Part shown: positions 33,611 through 42,285 of the stretch, in pieces
Position numbering within the stretch: position 1 is the stretch's first letter
Layout of the letters: each line of letters starts with the position of its first letter
From: PALSA-911 sp963743035
Lineage (GTDB): Bacteria > Pseudomonadota > Alphaproteobacteria > Acetobacterales > Acetobacteraceae
DNA length: 64,000 bases
NCBI GenBank assembly: GCA_963743035.1
Contig: CAVUOB010000004.1
Span: 434,001 to 498,000, forward strand
Direction of reading: 5' to 3'
The notes under the pieces: model-generated
Database searches by the model: none
Told to the model about the DNA's origin: nothing
The model's input: the letters and a program-made list of their open reading frames with translations, nothing else
Position numbers and translations under genes: made by a program

Positions 33611-34828
33611 ATGAGCTACGAAGCGCCTTTCGCCGGCCTGAAGGTCATCGATCTCAGCCAGGGCATTGCCGGGCCCTATTGCGGGGGTCTGCTGGCCCAG
33701 AACGGGGCCGACGTCATCAAGGTGGAGCCCACCGGCCAGGGCGACTGGAGCCGCATTCTCGGCCGCGTCTACGGCGACAACACCGCCTATACGATCCCGG
33801 CCAATATCGGCAAGCGCAGCGTTGCCATCGATCTGAAATCCGAGGACGGCAAGGCCGTGCTCTGGCGCCTGATCCGCCATGCCGATGTCTTTATCGAGGG
33901 GTTTCGTCCCGGCGTCATCGGCCGGCTCGGTTATGGTTACGAGGCGGTGTCTGCGGTTTCGCCACGCATTCTGTATCTGTCGGTCTCCGGCTTCGGCCAG
34001 GTCGGCCCGTTCGCCGAGCGCCCGGCGATGGATCCGGTGCTGCAGGCCTTCACCGGCCTGACCATCGAGAACAAGGGCGAGGACGGCATTCCCCATCGTG
34101 TGCCGGTCATTCCGATCGACATGATGACCGCGATGTACGGCTTCCAGGCCGTGTCCGCCGCGCTGTATGCCAGGCGCGACGAGAAGCGCGGCAAATTCAT
34201 CGAGGTCAGCCTGATGCAGGCGGCGGCGCTGCTGCAAAGCGTGCGCATGATGGCGAGCCATCTGGAAGGCGGCGAAATCCTGAGCGCGGCCGCGCCATCC
34301 GGCATCTTCCGCGCCGCCGATGGCTGGATCAACATCACCGTGGTGCGCCAGTTCGAGTGGGAAGCCTTCTGCGGCGCGATCGACCGGCCGGACCTGCTGG
34401 CGGACCCGCGCTTCCTGGATCGCCAGAGCCGGACCGCCAATGCGGATTTGCTGTTCTCCATCGTTCGTCCGGTCGTGGCAGTACTGACCAACGAGCAGCT
34501 CAGCGCGCGGCTGACCGCTTCGCGGATCATGCACGAGCGGCTGAACACCTATGCCGATTTCCTCGCGCATGAGCACACCAGGGCCAGCGGCATCATTTCC
34601 TGGCTGAGCCAGCCCGGGGTGCCGCAGAAGGTGCCGCTGACCAATATTCCGGGCGCGCCGCCCTTGGTCGACGGCACGCCGCGCGCGCATGCACCGATAC
34701 TGGGCGAGCACACGGAACAGGTGCTACGCCAGCACGGCTACAGCGAGCAGCAAATAATCGAACTCAACGCAAAGGGAGCCATCGGCCTGATGCAGACGAA
34801 CGTGCCGGCAACGGCGGCAGCGCAATGA
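33611..34828 (+). CDS. CaiB/BaiF-type (class III) CoA transferase
   Basis: 405 residues from ATG 33611. The opening FAGLKVIDLSQGIAGPYCGG and NGADVIKVEPTGQGDWSR, IANIGKRSVAIDLKSEDGK-like segment, and GFRPGVIGRLGYGYEAV are family hallmarks. The catalytic aspartate of class III transferases corresponds to the Asp in ERPAMDPVLQAFTGL. It moves CoA between carboxylic acids. It lies between the amidohydrolase and enoyl-CoA hydratase genes; its stop overlaps the next start (ATGA). Unlike the enzyme at 20894-22033 it lacks the GPGPMCAMLL racemase start, so transferase is favoured. Acid donor and acceptor are unknown. Confidence 0.88.
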   Translation: MSYEAPFAGLKVIDLSQGIAGPYCGGLLAQNGADVIKVEPTGQGDWSRILGRVYGDNTAYTIPANIGKRSVAIDLKSEDGKAVLWRLIRHADVFIEGFRPGVIGRLGYGYEAVSAVSPRILYLSVSGFGQVGPFAERPAMDPVLQAFTGLTIENKGEDGIPHRVPVIPIDMMTAMYGFQAVSAALYARRDEKRGKFIEVSLMQAAALLQSVRMMASHLEGGEILSAAAPSGIFRAADGWINITVVRQFEWEAFCGAIDRPDLLADPRFLDRQSRTANADLLFSIVRPVVAVLTNEQLSARLTASRIMHERLNTYADFLAHEHTRASGIISWLSQPGVPQKVPLTNIPGAPPLVDGTPRAHAPILGEHTEQVLRQHGYSEQQIIELNAKGAIGLMQTNVPATAAAQ

Positions 34829-35667
34829 CCGAAATCCTGCTGAAGGACACCCCGCGGCCGGGGGTGTGCCGACTGACGATGAACCGCCCGGAAAAGCGCA
34901 ACGCGCTGAACAACGAGTTGCGCGGCGCCATCATCGACGCACTGACCGAGGCCGATACCGACCCCGCGATCCATGTCACCATCCTGCGGGGCGCCGGACC
35001 CAGCTTCTCCTCGGGCTACGACCTCTCCGCCGACAACAAGATCGACCAGCCCTACTACACGCCGGCCGGACCCGGGCAATGGCCGCGCCATGTCGTGGAT
35101 GGCTGGTTCAGGATCTGGGACCTGGCCAAGCCCGTCATCGCCCAGGTGCACGGCTACTGCCTCGCCGGCGGCAGCGAGCTCGCGACCGGCTGCGACCTGG
35201 TCTACGTCGCCGAGGATGCCAGGATCGGCTATCCGCCGGTCCGGCTGATGAGCCCGCCGGACAACCAGTTTCATCCCTGGCTGATGGGCATGCGCAACGC
35301 CATGGAGATGTACCTGACCGGCGATGCGATCACCGGCATCGAGGCCGCCAGCACGGGCTTTGCCAACCGCGCCTATCCCGCCGCGGAGCTGGAAGACGCC
35401 GTGCTCGGCATCGCCGAGCGCATGACCCTGATCCCGGTCGAGCTGCTGCAGATCAACAAGCGCAGCGTGCACCGCGCCATGGAGATCATGGGCATGCGCG
35501 CCGCGATCCGTTCGGGCACCGAGCTGCAGGCGCTGGCCTTCACCACCGAGGCCAGCCTGGCCTATCGTGCCCAGTTCAGGCGCGACGGAAGCTCCGTCCG
35601 CGACCTGCTCAGCCAGCGTGACGCCCCGTTCAAGGACTATCGCGAGCGCGATAGCACCAAAGCCTGA
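34825..35667 (+). CDS. Enoyl-CoA hydratase/isomerase family protein
   Basis: 280 residues, slightly longer than typical. MNRPEKRNALNNELRGAII opens the fold, SFSSGYDLSADN is the first oxyanion strand, and VHGYCLAGGSELATGCDLVY is the crotonase signature. An insert (residues ~75-100, YYTPAGPGQWPRHVVDGWF) and a long C-terminal helix set it apart from the gene at 29906. Translational coupling to the CoA transferase (four-base overlap) suggests they act on the same acyl-CoA. Hydration versus another crotonase reaction cannot be decided from motifs. Confidence 0.87.
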   Translation: MTEILLKDTPRPGVCRLTMNRPEKRNALNNELRGAIIDALTEADTDPAIHVTILRGAGPSFSSGYDLSADNKIDQPYYTPAGPGQWPRHVVDGWFRIWDLAKPVIAQVHGYCLAGGSELATGCDLVYVAEDARIGYPPVRLMSPPDNQFHPWLMGMRNAMEMYLTGDAITGIEAASTGFANRAYPAAELEDAVLGIAERMTLIPVELLQINKRSVHRAMEIMGMRAAIRSGTELQALAFTTEASLAYRAQFRRDGSSVRDLLSQRDAPFKDYRERDSTKA

Positions 35668-35689
35668 TCCCTTACATCGGAGACTACTC

Positions 35690-36463
35690 TTGACCTATCA
35701 GCCTTTCGACCTCACCGGCAAAGTCGCCCTCGTGACCGGTGGCAACAGCGGCATCGGCCTTGGCATCGCGCAGGCTGTCGCCCAGGCCGGCGCGGATGTC
35801 GCGATCTGGGGCACCAACGCCGCCAAGAACGCCGCCGCCAAGGCCGAGCTGGAAAAGACCGGCCGGCGCATCCTGACGCTGGAATGCGACGTCGGCGACG
35901 AAGCCGCCGTCGAGGCCTGCTTCGCCCAGACCGTCGCCACGCTCGGGCGCGTGGATGGCTGCTTCGCCAATGCCGGCGTCAGCGGCCGCGGACAGAAATC
36001 CTTCCTCGACATGAGCACGGAGGAATGGAACCGGGTGATGCGCGTCAATCTCGATGGCGCGTTCTACACCTTTCGCACCGCCGCCCGTCACATGGTGGAA
36101 CGCGGCGGCGACGGGGTGCTGGTCGGCACCGCCTCCCTCGCCGCCATCGAGGCGGCGCCGCGCAGCGAACATTACGCCGCGACCAAGGGCGGCATGATCT
36201 CCATGGTGAAGGCGATGGCGGTCGAGCTCGCCCGCCACCGCATCCGCGCCCACGCGATCCTGCCTGGCTGGATCGAAACCAACATGACCGCCAACGCCAC
36301 ATCCAACGAGAAGTTCGCCGGCAATGTCATGCCGCGCATTCCCATGCGCCGCTGGGGCAAAGGCGACGATTTCGGCGGCATCGGCGTCTACCTGATGAGC
36401 GACGCCTCCCGCTACCACACCGGCGACAGCTTCGTCATCGACGGCGGCTACTCGTTGTTCTGA
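35690..36463 (+). CDS. Short-chain dehydrogenase/reductase (SDR)
   Basis: 257 residues from a TTG start with CGGAGA upstream; this gives the normal SDR opening FDLTGKVALVTGGNSGIGLG. The catalytic Ser is in VGTASLAA and Tyr-x3-Lys in HYAATKGGM; FANAGVSG stands for the NNAG motif. C-terminus YHTGDSFVIDGGYSLF is typical. As last gene of the amidohydrolase/CoA-transferase/hydratase run it could oxidise the 3-hydroxyacyl-CoA made by the hydratase; that is an inference from gene order. A GC-rich repeat follows the stop. Confidence 0.87.
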   Translation: MTYQPFDLTGKVALVTGGNSGIGLGIAQAVAQAGADVAIWGTNAAKNAAAKAELEKTGRRILTLECDVGDEAAVEACFAQTVATLGRVDGCFANAGVSGRGQKSFLDMSTEEWNRVMRVNLDGAFYTFRTAARHMVERGGDGVLVGTASLAAIEAAPRSEHYAATKGGMISMVKAMAVELARHRIRAHAILPGWIETNMTANATSNEKFAGNVMPRIPMRRWGKGDDFGGIGVYLMSDASRYHTGDSFVIDGGYSLF

Positions 36464-36487
36464 CGAGGGGTTGGGGGGCGTTCAGCA

Positions 36488-36524
36488 AGCAAGGCCAGGG
36501 GGCGAGAGGGATTGCCCCCCTCTC
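36488..36524. repeat. Second copy of the intergenic repeat edge with stem-loop
   Basis: AGCAAGGCCAGGGGGC at 36488-36503 is identical to 33370-33385. A hairpin GAGAGGG/CCCTCTC follows (36504-36524). It sits after the SDR stop and may end the operon. A looser relative (GGGGG-CCAAG-CCCCC) is at about 38821-38836 after the GNAT gene. Confidence 0.7.
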
Positions 36525-36579
36525 AGCATCAAGGTTTGGGCCAGCAGCCAGGAAAGACAGGTCGCGCCGCGGCCCCGCA

Positions 36580-36622
36580 CTTGATCCCCGGGGCTTGATC
36601 CCCGGAGCTTGATCTACATCAA
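36580..36622 (+). promoter_or_regulatory. FNR/FixK-type box preceded by 14-bp periodic half-sites
   Basis: TTGATCTACATCAA at 36609-36622 is a perfect TTGAT-N4-ATCAA palindrome, the site recognised by FNR/FixK/Anr-type regulators. Two further CTTGATCCCCGG units precede it with a period of 14 bases (36580 and 36594), repeating the left half-site. It lies 161 bases before the CoA-transferase alpha gene and is absent from the upstream operon. It predicts activation in low oxygen of the CoA-transferase/GNAT genes. Confidence 0.65.
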
Positions 36623-36782
36623 TGCTTCCCCGCGAACGCTGTGGCGCAGTTTGCGGTGTCGGGATTACCGCCATACGATCATACTCACCGCCACGATCGG
36701 CAGCAGCCTTGCAGGCATCAAAGTCCACTCTTCCTTGGACGGCCATCGCCTCGATGCCTCCCATGCTCGGATAGGGAAGCAC

Positions 36783-37430
36783 GTGAAGACGATATCGGTT
36801 GAAGACGCGGTCTCCATGATCCCCAACGGCGCCAGTCTGATGATCGGCGGCTTCATGGCCGTGGGCTCGCCTGGTCGCATCATCGACGAGATCGTGCGAC
36901 AGGGTAAGCGCGATCTCACCGTGATCGCCAACGATACCGGCTTGCCCGGCGCGGGCATCGGCAAGCTGATCGGCGCCAGGCTGGTGCGCAAGGTGATCGC
37001 CAGTCATATCGGCCTGAATCCCGAGACCCAACAGCAGATGATGGCGGGCGACCTGATCGTCGACCTGGTGCCGCAGGGGACCCTGATCGAGCGCATCCGC
37101 GCCGGCGGCTATGGGCTGGGCGGCATCCTCACGTCCACCGGCCTGGGCACGGTCGTCGAGGACGGCAAGCAGAAAATAGAGGCAAATGGCCAGACCTATC
37201 TGGTCGAGCTTGCACTGCGCGCCGATTTTGCTCTCGTCCACGCGTTCCTGGCGGACTACCTGGGCAACCTCACCTATGTGCTAACGGCTCGCAACTTCAA
37301 CCCTATCATGGCGATGGCCGGCGGTACGGTGATCGCCAGCACCGAACATATCGTGCCGGTTGGACTGATTGCGCCCGATCACGTCATCACGCCCGCTCCA
37401 CTGGTCGACTACCTGATCGGCAACCCGTGA
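36783..37430 (+). CDS. atoD: 3-oxoacid/acetate-type CoA transferase, alpha subunit
   Basis: 215 residues from GTG 36783 (GGGAAG upstream). This gives the family opening TISVEDAVSMIPNGASLMIG with GGFMAVGSPGRII. PGAGIGKLIGARLVRK and the GGYGLGGILTSTGLGT segment are typical of AtoD/ScoA-type alpha subunits of class I CoA transferases. A longer frame back to 36609 is open, but that would begin inside the FNR palindrome. It pairs with the beta subunit seven bases downstream. The enzyme interconverts short-chain acids and acyl-CoAs such as acetoacetate/acetoacetyl-CoA; exact substrate is unproven. Confidence 0.87.
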   Translation: MKTISVEDAVSMIPNGASLMIGGFMAVGSPGRIIDEIVRQGKRDLTVIANDTGLPGAGIGKLIGARLVRKVIASHIGLNPETQQQMMAGDLIVDLVPQGTLIERIRAGGYGLGGILTSTGLGTVVEDGKQKIEANGQTYLVELALRADFALVHAFLADYLGNLTYVLTARNFNPIMAMAGGTVIASTEHIVPVGLIAPDHVITPAPLVDYLIGNP

Positions 37431-37437
37431 GATCGCC

Positions 37438-38094
37438 ATGAACCCCCAGACCATCATCGCGCGCCGCATCGCCCAGGAATTGCGCGACGGTATGCTCGTC
37501 AACCTCGGCATAGGAATCCCGACGCTCGTTGCCAACTACCTGCCAGGAGGCATGCACGTCTTTTTCCAGTCGGAGAATGGGCTGATCGGCACCGGCGCCA
37601 TCCCGGAAGAGGGAATGGCAGAGCCGCTTCTGACCGACGCTGCAGGGCGCCCCGTGACGGCACTTCCCGGAGCGAGCACCTTCGACAGTGCAACTTCGTT
37701 TGGACTGATCCGTGGCGGCCATGTCGACATGACCGTGCTCGGCGGCCTGCAGGTCGATCAAGCGGGACGCCTGGCGAACTGGATGATTCCGGGTCGCATG
37801 GTACCCGGAATGGGCGGAGCCATGGATCTGGCCACCGGCGCCAAACGCGTGATCGTGGCGATGCAGCATACCGCCAAAGGCAAGCCGAAGATCGTCCGTC
37901 AGTGCGACCTGCCTCTCACCTCCATCCGCCCCATCGATCTGCTGGTGACCGAACTCGCCGTCATCGCCTTCCCAAACGGCCGGGCGACGCTTCAGGAGAC
38001 TGGCCCGGGCGTCACGGTTGCAGAGGTGCTGAGATCAACTGCCGCAGAGTTGGTCGTGCCCGAGCGTGTCTCCGAAATGCGATTTGACAGCTGA
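37438..38094 (+). CDS. atoA: 3-oxoacid/acetate-type CoA transferase, beta subunit
   Basis: 218 residues. IARRIAQELRDGMLVNLGIG and GIPTLVANYLPGG open the subunit. The catalytic glutamate that forms the enzyme-CoA thioester lies in the SENGLIG motif (Glu46). GGHVDMTVLGGLQVDQAGRL and IPGRMVPGMGGAMDL complete the AtoA/ScoB pattern. Codon use is less GC-biased than in the upstream amidohydrolase operon. With the alpha subunit it forms a heterotetramer in the cytoplasm. Confidence 0.9.
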   Translation: MNPQTIIARRIAQELRDGMLVNLGIGIPTLVANYLPGGMHVFFQSENGLIGTGAIPEEGMAEPLLTDAAGRPVTALPGASTFDSATSFGLIRGGHVDMTVLGGLQVDQAGRLANWMIPGRMVPGMGGAMDLATGAKRVIVAMQHTAKGKPKIVRQCDLPLTSIRPIDLLVTELAVIAFPNGRATLQETGPGVTVAEVLRSTAAELVVPERVSEMRFDS

Positions 38095-38160
38095 CCGCCG
38101 CCCGAGACCGACGGAGCTATCCTTTCGAGGGATGCCCTGCCTGACTGTTTTGGTGCCGCG

Positions 38161-38742
38161 ATGTCCGCACAGACCAAAGGGCAAGTCGTGCAAGACCCTA
38201 CCCGCTACGCTGCACAAGAGACTCTTCGGGACGGTACGGCCGTCACAGTGCGCGCTGTCCGGGGTGATGATGGGCCCAGGATCCGCCGTGCGTTCCATAA
38301 TCTTGAGCGGGATACCGTCTACACTCGGTTCTTTGGGTACAAGGCCGACGTCAGTGACGCTGAACTCAGCCGGGTCACCGGGGCGGACTTTGACCACGCC
38401 GTCACGCTGCTGGCCACGGTCGGCGCCGGGGAGGACGAGGTGGTCATCGGCGGGGCCAGCTCCTTTGTCGTGAGCACCGCCGCTGGGCCTCGAAGCGCGG
38501 AACTCGCCTTCCTTGTCGAGGAGGATTACCAGGGCCGTGGGCTCGCGAGCGCCCTTCTGCGACACATGATCCGGATCGCACGTGCGAAGGGTCTCGATCA
38601 GCTCGAGGCTGACGTGCTCGCACGGAACGTGGCCATGCTGCGCGTCTTTCGGCGGAGCGGCTTGCCGATGACGCTGAGGCAGGAGGGCAACGTCGTGCAT
38701 GTGACGCTTTCCCTCGGAGGAGCGTTGTCGAGCGAGGGATGA
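38161..38742 (+). CDS. GNAT-family acetyltransferase
   Basis: 193 residues. The N-terminal part TLRDGTAVTVRAVRGDDGPR and the acetyl-CoA loop EEDYQGRGLASALLRHMIRI (Q-x-x-G-x-G/A) are clear, followed by NVAMLRVFRRSG. The sequence resembles the acetyltransferase domain of Pat-like protein lysine acetylases, but without the nucleotide-binding domains. It follows the CoA-transferase pair by 66 bases and may share its FNR-type promoter, which could link acetyl-CoA state to protein acetylation in low oxygen; this is inference. Confidence 0.83.
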   Translation: MSAQTKGQVVQDPTRYAAQETLRDGTAVTVRAVRGDDGPRIRRAFHNLERDTVYTRFFGYKADVSDAELSRVTGADFDHAVTLLATVGAGEDEVVIGGASSFVVSTAAGPRSAELAFLVEEDYQGRGLASALLRHMIRIARAKGLDQLEADVLARNVAMLRVFRRSGLPMTLRQEGNVVHVTLSLGGALSSEG

Positions 38743-38844
38743 GCCGGGCCCGCCTGGCAACCGAGCCTCGAAGCTTGCGGGTTCAGCAGCCGCGCCGGCG
38801 GTTCAGCCAGGCCAGGTTCAGGGGGCCAAGCCCCCCGGCCCTTC

Positions 38845-40443
38845 TTACTGAACCGCCACCCCCACGCCCTCGCCGAACCGCCGGGCGGCTTCCAGCGGGT
38901 CGCCGTATTTGCGGTGGCCGGAGGAGTGCTTGGCGCAGGCCATCAGCAGCCGGTCGCGGTTCGGGCTGCGGCTTTTCAGGAAGTCTTCCAGCATGTTCTG
39001 CGGGATTTCCTGGTTGTGCGGATCGTTGCCGAGCTTGCACGAATCCAGCGCCATCAGCGCAACCAGCGGGGCGCGATCGGCGACGTTGCAAAGATAGGCC
39101 TTCATCCAGGCCAGGCTTTCCGGTGCGTTCTGCGCGCAGGTGGTCACGTCGATGCGGGCGAGCAGCTCGTTGGCGGAAAGACTGTCCGCCCCGGCCGGGA
39201 TCTGGATCGGCTGGGACACCATTTCGCCGATGCCGCGCTGGTGCCAGGCGGTCATGTTGACGAAGGCGGCCGCGACATACAGCAGCCGCAGCCGGCGCGG
39301 ATGGTCGAAATTGTCGTAGAACCAGCCGAGCGCGTTCGAATACTCGTAGCAGTGCATCGGCATCGAGAAGTTGTTCGGGTTGTGCGTGTCGATCGTCAGC
39401 TGCGCCGCGGCGATCTGGATTGCGTCAATGATGCGCCGCGGGTCCTTGCCGGCGCGCAGCAGCCTGGTGATCGCCTGGGTGTTGGCCGGCTCGTGTTCGT
39501 TGAGCAGCGCCTCGATCAGGCCGTTCTCTTCCTCCGCCGACAGGTCGCCGGTCTGGCGCAGCATGGCCAGTTCCGCTTCCGACACGCCGCCATAGGGCAC
39601 GGCGTGCAGCGCCTCACCCTCGATCTGCTCCTTGATCGTGTTGCAGGCCATTTCGTAGACCGAGTACCAGCGCGGCCCCACCGCGATGTCCAGCGCGCCG
39701 GCGTAGATGACCTGGTGCGCGTTGTCCCAGCCGAGCGCGTTGCCGAGTTCCACCGTCGCGCGGGCGCGATAGCCCTTGTGTCCCGTGGTGTAGGAGCGGT
39801 TCATGAACATCCGGTCCTGCACGTCGATCAGGCCGGAGAACACCAGTTCGGCCAGCACCTCCTTGCGGTTCGGCTTGTCCTGCATCAGGCCGAGGAAGCG
39901 GCGATAGGCGTCCTCCACCTGGCCGCGATGCACCAGGGTGAACCAGTTGCCCAGCCGCTCCTTCAGCGGGCCGGCTTCGACGACCGGCTCATAGTCCGGC
40001 CAGTAGACCACCGGCGCGGGCGGATCGCTGATCTTGCCGTTGAAGCCGCGGGTGTAGTGCCCGGGCGCCTTGCCGATCTTCTGGTTCCAGATGTCGAGCC
40101 CGGTCGGGATGTACCAGATGGTCTGCGCCATCGGCAGCATCGCCAGATCCTTGGGCAGCATCTTCGCCAGGTTGATCGTGGCGCGGGCGCTGAGCAGGCA
40201 GTGATCGTTGTTGACGAAGTTCGGATAGCCGTCGTCGAACCGTTCGTGATAGGGCACATGGGTGTACGGCGCGTGGATGCGCACCCCTTCGGCGACGATC
40301 TCGTTCAGCGGGCGGCCTGCCTTGACCAGGTCGTAATAGACCAGGCTAGCACCGACCTGGTCGCGCGCGAGGATGCGTTCCTCGAGCTTGTTGTACAGAT
40401 GGCCGGCTTCGTTGCTGCCCTTGGTCGCGGCTTGAGTAGCCAT
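38845..40443 (-). CDS. 532-residue protein of unrecognised family
   Basis: I do not recognise a characterised family. The ATG at 40443 is preceded by GAGGGAG. The protein has no signal peptide or membrane helix and looks all-helical and soluble. It is rich in His, Trp and Tyr: HAPYTHVPYHERFDDGYPNF near residue 57, NNDHCLLSAR, WYIPTGLDIWNQ, NRSYTTGHKGYRAR, HNPNNFSMPMHCYEYSN, TAWHQRG and a terminal KHSSGHRKYGD. The conserved-looking histidines could bind metal, but no known site is evident. It stands alone on the minus strand between the GNAT gene and a CelD-like gene. An oxygenase or hydrolase role is possible; nothing supports a specific call. Confidence 0.8.
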   Translation of the reverse strand: MATQAATKGSNEAGHLYNKLEERILARDQVGASLVYYDLVKAGRPLNEIVAEGVRIHAPYTHVPYHERFDDGYPNFVNNDHCLLSARATINLAKMLPKDLAMLPMAQTIWYIPTGLDIWNQKIGKAPGHYTRGFNGKISDPPAPVVYWPDYEPVVEAGPLKERLGNWFTLVHRGQVEDAYRRFLGLMQDKPNRKEVLAELVFSGLIDVQDRMFMNRSYTTGHKGYRARATVELGNALGWDNAHQVIYAGALDIAVGPRWYSVYEMACNTIKEQIEGEALHAVPYGGVSEAELAMLRQTGDLSAEEENGLIEALLNEHEPANTQAITRLLRAGKDPRRIIDAIQIAAAQLTIDTHNPNNFSMPMHCYEYSNALGWFYDNFDHPRRLRLLYVAAAFVNMTAWHQRGIGEMVSQPIQIPAGADSLSANELLARIDVTTCAQNAPESLAWMKAYLCNVADRAPLVALMALDSCKLGNDPHNQEIPQNMLEDFLKSRSPNRDRLLMACAKHSSGHRKYGDPLEAARRFGEGVGVAVQ

Positions 40444-40607
40444 GATCGTCCGATCTCCCTCTTGCGTGCACCCGTTCACGGGTGCGCCAATCCGATCAGC
40501 GTCGTTTTCTTGACATGATACTAGGACCAACTTTGCGCCGCCGACAATCTGGTCTTTCTCCGCCGCGGCATGACCGGGATGCGTGCGGCGGGGGGCGTGG
40601 GCCGGGA

Positions 40608-41780
40608 TCAGCCGGGGCGCAGCAGCGAGCGGACGCGGTCACGCAGTGACCGCAGGCCGTTCTCCAGCCGGATCGGCAGGGTTTGGCGCTGCAGCATGAC
40701 GTAGTGCATGTCCGGGCCGGGCCTGCCCAGATTGGCCTTGTAGCGGTTTTCTCCGGCCATGAAGTCGTAGACGCTGTCGCCCTCGCGCTCATGCATCTCG
40801 ATGCACAGGCAGTGGCTGACCAGGCCGGGCTTGAGCTTGGGATCCGCCTCGAACAGGAAGCCGCATTGATACGAGTACACGTGGCGGCGATGGACGAGGT
40901 TGTAGAGATAGCCGATCGCGGTGCCGCCACGGGTCACGCGCACCAGTTCCACGCCGCCATGCGGCAGGCAGGTTTCGATCAGCCGGCGCTGGAAGCGTTC
41001 AAAGAACGGATAGGCGAAGGCGCCGGGTTCGCCGCGGCCGACCCAGTAGGGCTGGTGCAGCGCTTTCAGCCCGTCCAGGAACGCCAGGGCTTCCGGCACG
41101 TCACGCGCGCGGGTCGCCACGAGTTCTCCCTGCTTCGCATACAGGCGCATGGAGCGTCGGATCTGCTGGCGGGTATTGGCGCTGATGCTGTCGACATAGC
41201 CGCGGCCGGAGGCGCGGATGGCGTCCAGGTCGATGCGCCAGGACGGCTTGCTCCAGACCAGTTCCCGGTGCAGGCCGCCCGCCCCGTTGCCCCCTCCGTC
41301 GCCAGCGCCGCCGGCCTCCGCATAGGTGCGCGAGACATTGCGCAGATGCAGTTCGTCGACGCGCGGCATGGCCCGGCCGGCGCTGGACCCGCCCTGCAGG
41401 ACGAAGCGGATGGCCGCGTCCTCCGCCTGGCCGATGTCCTGCCCGGGGCAGTCGCGCGCCACCAGGAAGCCGTTGTACTCGACGGTGATGACGTCCTTGT
41501 CCGGGTCGCCGGTGGTGTGCAGGGAGGTGCTAGGAATGTTGCAGGGGATGCGCGCGCGCCGGTCCGCGGTGGTGAGCAGGCCGAGCACCACGACCCGCCC
41601 CGCGGCCCGGCCGATCAGCACCCGCACGGGAATGCCGATCTCCGCGACCCAGCATCCGATCCAGTCCCAGGAGAGGAAGAACGTGCATTCCGACCGGGCT
41701 TCGAGTTCGCGCCAAAGCTGTCCAAGGGCCGGCACATCGAGATCGTCGCGGATCTCGAATTCGATCAGGTTGCTGTTCAT
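40608..41780 (-). CDS. GNAT-superfamily CelD/BcsL-like acyltransferase
   Basis: 390 residues. The pattern SECTFFLSWDWIGCWV near residue 33 and the second-half SISANTRQQIRRSMRLYAKQ, followed by DVPEALAFLDGLKALHQPYW, match the CelD/BcsL-type acetyltransferase domain (GNAT fold). IGYLYNLVHRRHVYSYQCGF and AGENRYKANLG close the fold. Relatives work in cellulose and other exopolysaccharide loci, and are distant relatives of FemAB proteins. A Gly-rich insert (AEAGGAGDGGGNGAGGLH) interrupts the middle. The position next to the deacetylase-NHL gene supports a polysaccharide role. Confidence 0.8.
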   Translation of the reverse strand: MNSNLIEFEIRDDLDVPALGQLWRELEARSECTFFLSWDWIGCWVAEIGIPVRVLIGRAAGRVVVLGLLTTADRRARIPCNIPSTSLHTTGDPDKDVITVEYNGFLVARDCPGQDIGQAEDAAIRFVLQGGSSAGRAMPRVDELHLRNVSRTYAEAGGAGDGGGNGAGGLHRELVWSKPSWRIDLDAIRASGRGYVDSISANTRQQIRRSMRLYAKQGELVATRARDVPEALAFLDGLKALHQPYWVGRGEPGAFAYPFFERFQRRLIETCLPHGGVELVRVTRGGTAIGYLYNLVHRRHVYSYQCGFLFEADPKLKPGLVSHCLCIEMHEREGDSVYDFMAGENRYKANLGRPGPDMHYVMLQRQTLPIRLENGLRSLRDRVRSLLRPG

Positions 41781-42285
41781 GTTGGTCACGTTACGCCTTC
41801 GGTGTAAGCTGCCGGGCGGCAGCGACGCTGGCCATTTATCACCCGCTTGCTTCACGCGCGTCCTAATTTATTGGCCTGGAAATCTTTTTGCTGTGAATCG
41901 AAGCGAGCTTGCACGGGGGCGTCCATGGGGGCGTCCCAAAAATCTGCCGGGCGGTCGCGCCGGAGACCGGAAGCACGGGTTTTGGGGGTCCTGCCCGCAG
42001 GATTGCGGTCCGGACGGACCGGCCGGCTGCGGTGCCATCTTGAGCCGGCCGTGAAAATCTGTATGTCCCACGAACATGTTATCGTGCAGAATGGCTGCGC
42101 GGCCGAGATGAGATTGTCCCGAAGGGCCAGAATGAAAGCGCGCTTTACCGAAACCCGATCCAGGCGGCCGGCGCGCACCTGGCCTTGGCATGCGGCCACC
42201 GCCCGCCGGGCGGCGGGGGGACACGGGGCTGCCCTGGCGCTGGCACCTGTTCCGGCCGTCTTTCGAGTCTGAGCCGCGCGCCGCC
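41781..42285. other. 505-base spacer between divergent genes
   Basis: Separates the CelD-like and deacetylase-NHL genes, so both promoters should be here. A 10-base direct repeat GGGGGCGTCC occurs twice (about 41915 and 41927). The region near 42055-42095 is less GC-rich. Short open frames exist on both strands, but none has a ribosome site or recognisable motif. Confidence 0.4.

Noticed and set aside
36609..36782. Longer CoA-transferase alpha subunit starting at 36609
   Set aside because: The added 58 residues are not family-like and the start would lie in the FNR palindrome; GTG 36783 has a ribosome site and the normal N-terminus.
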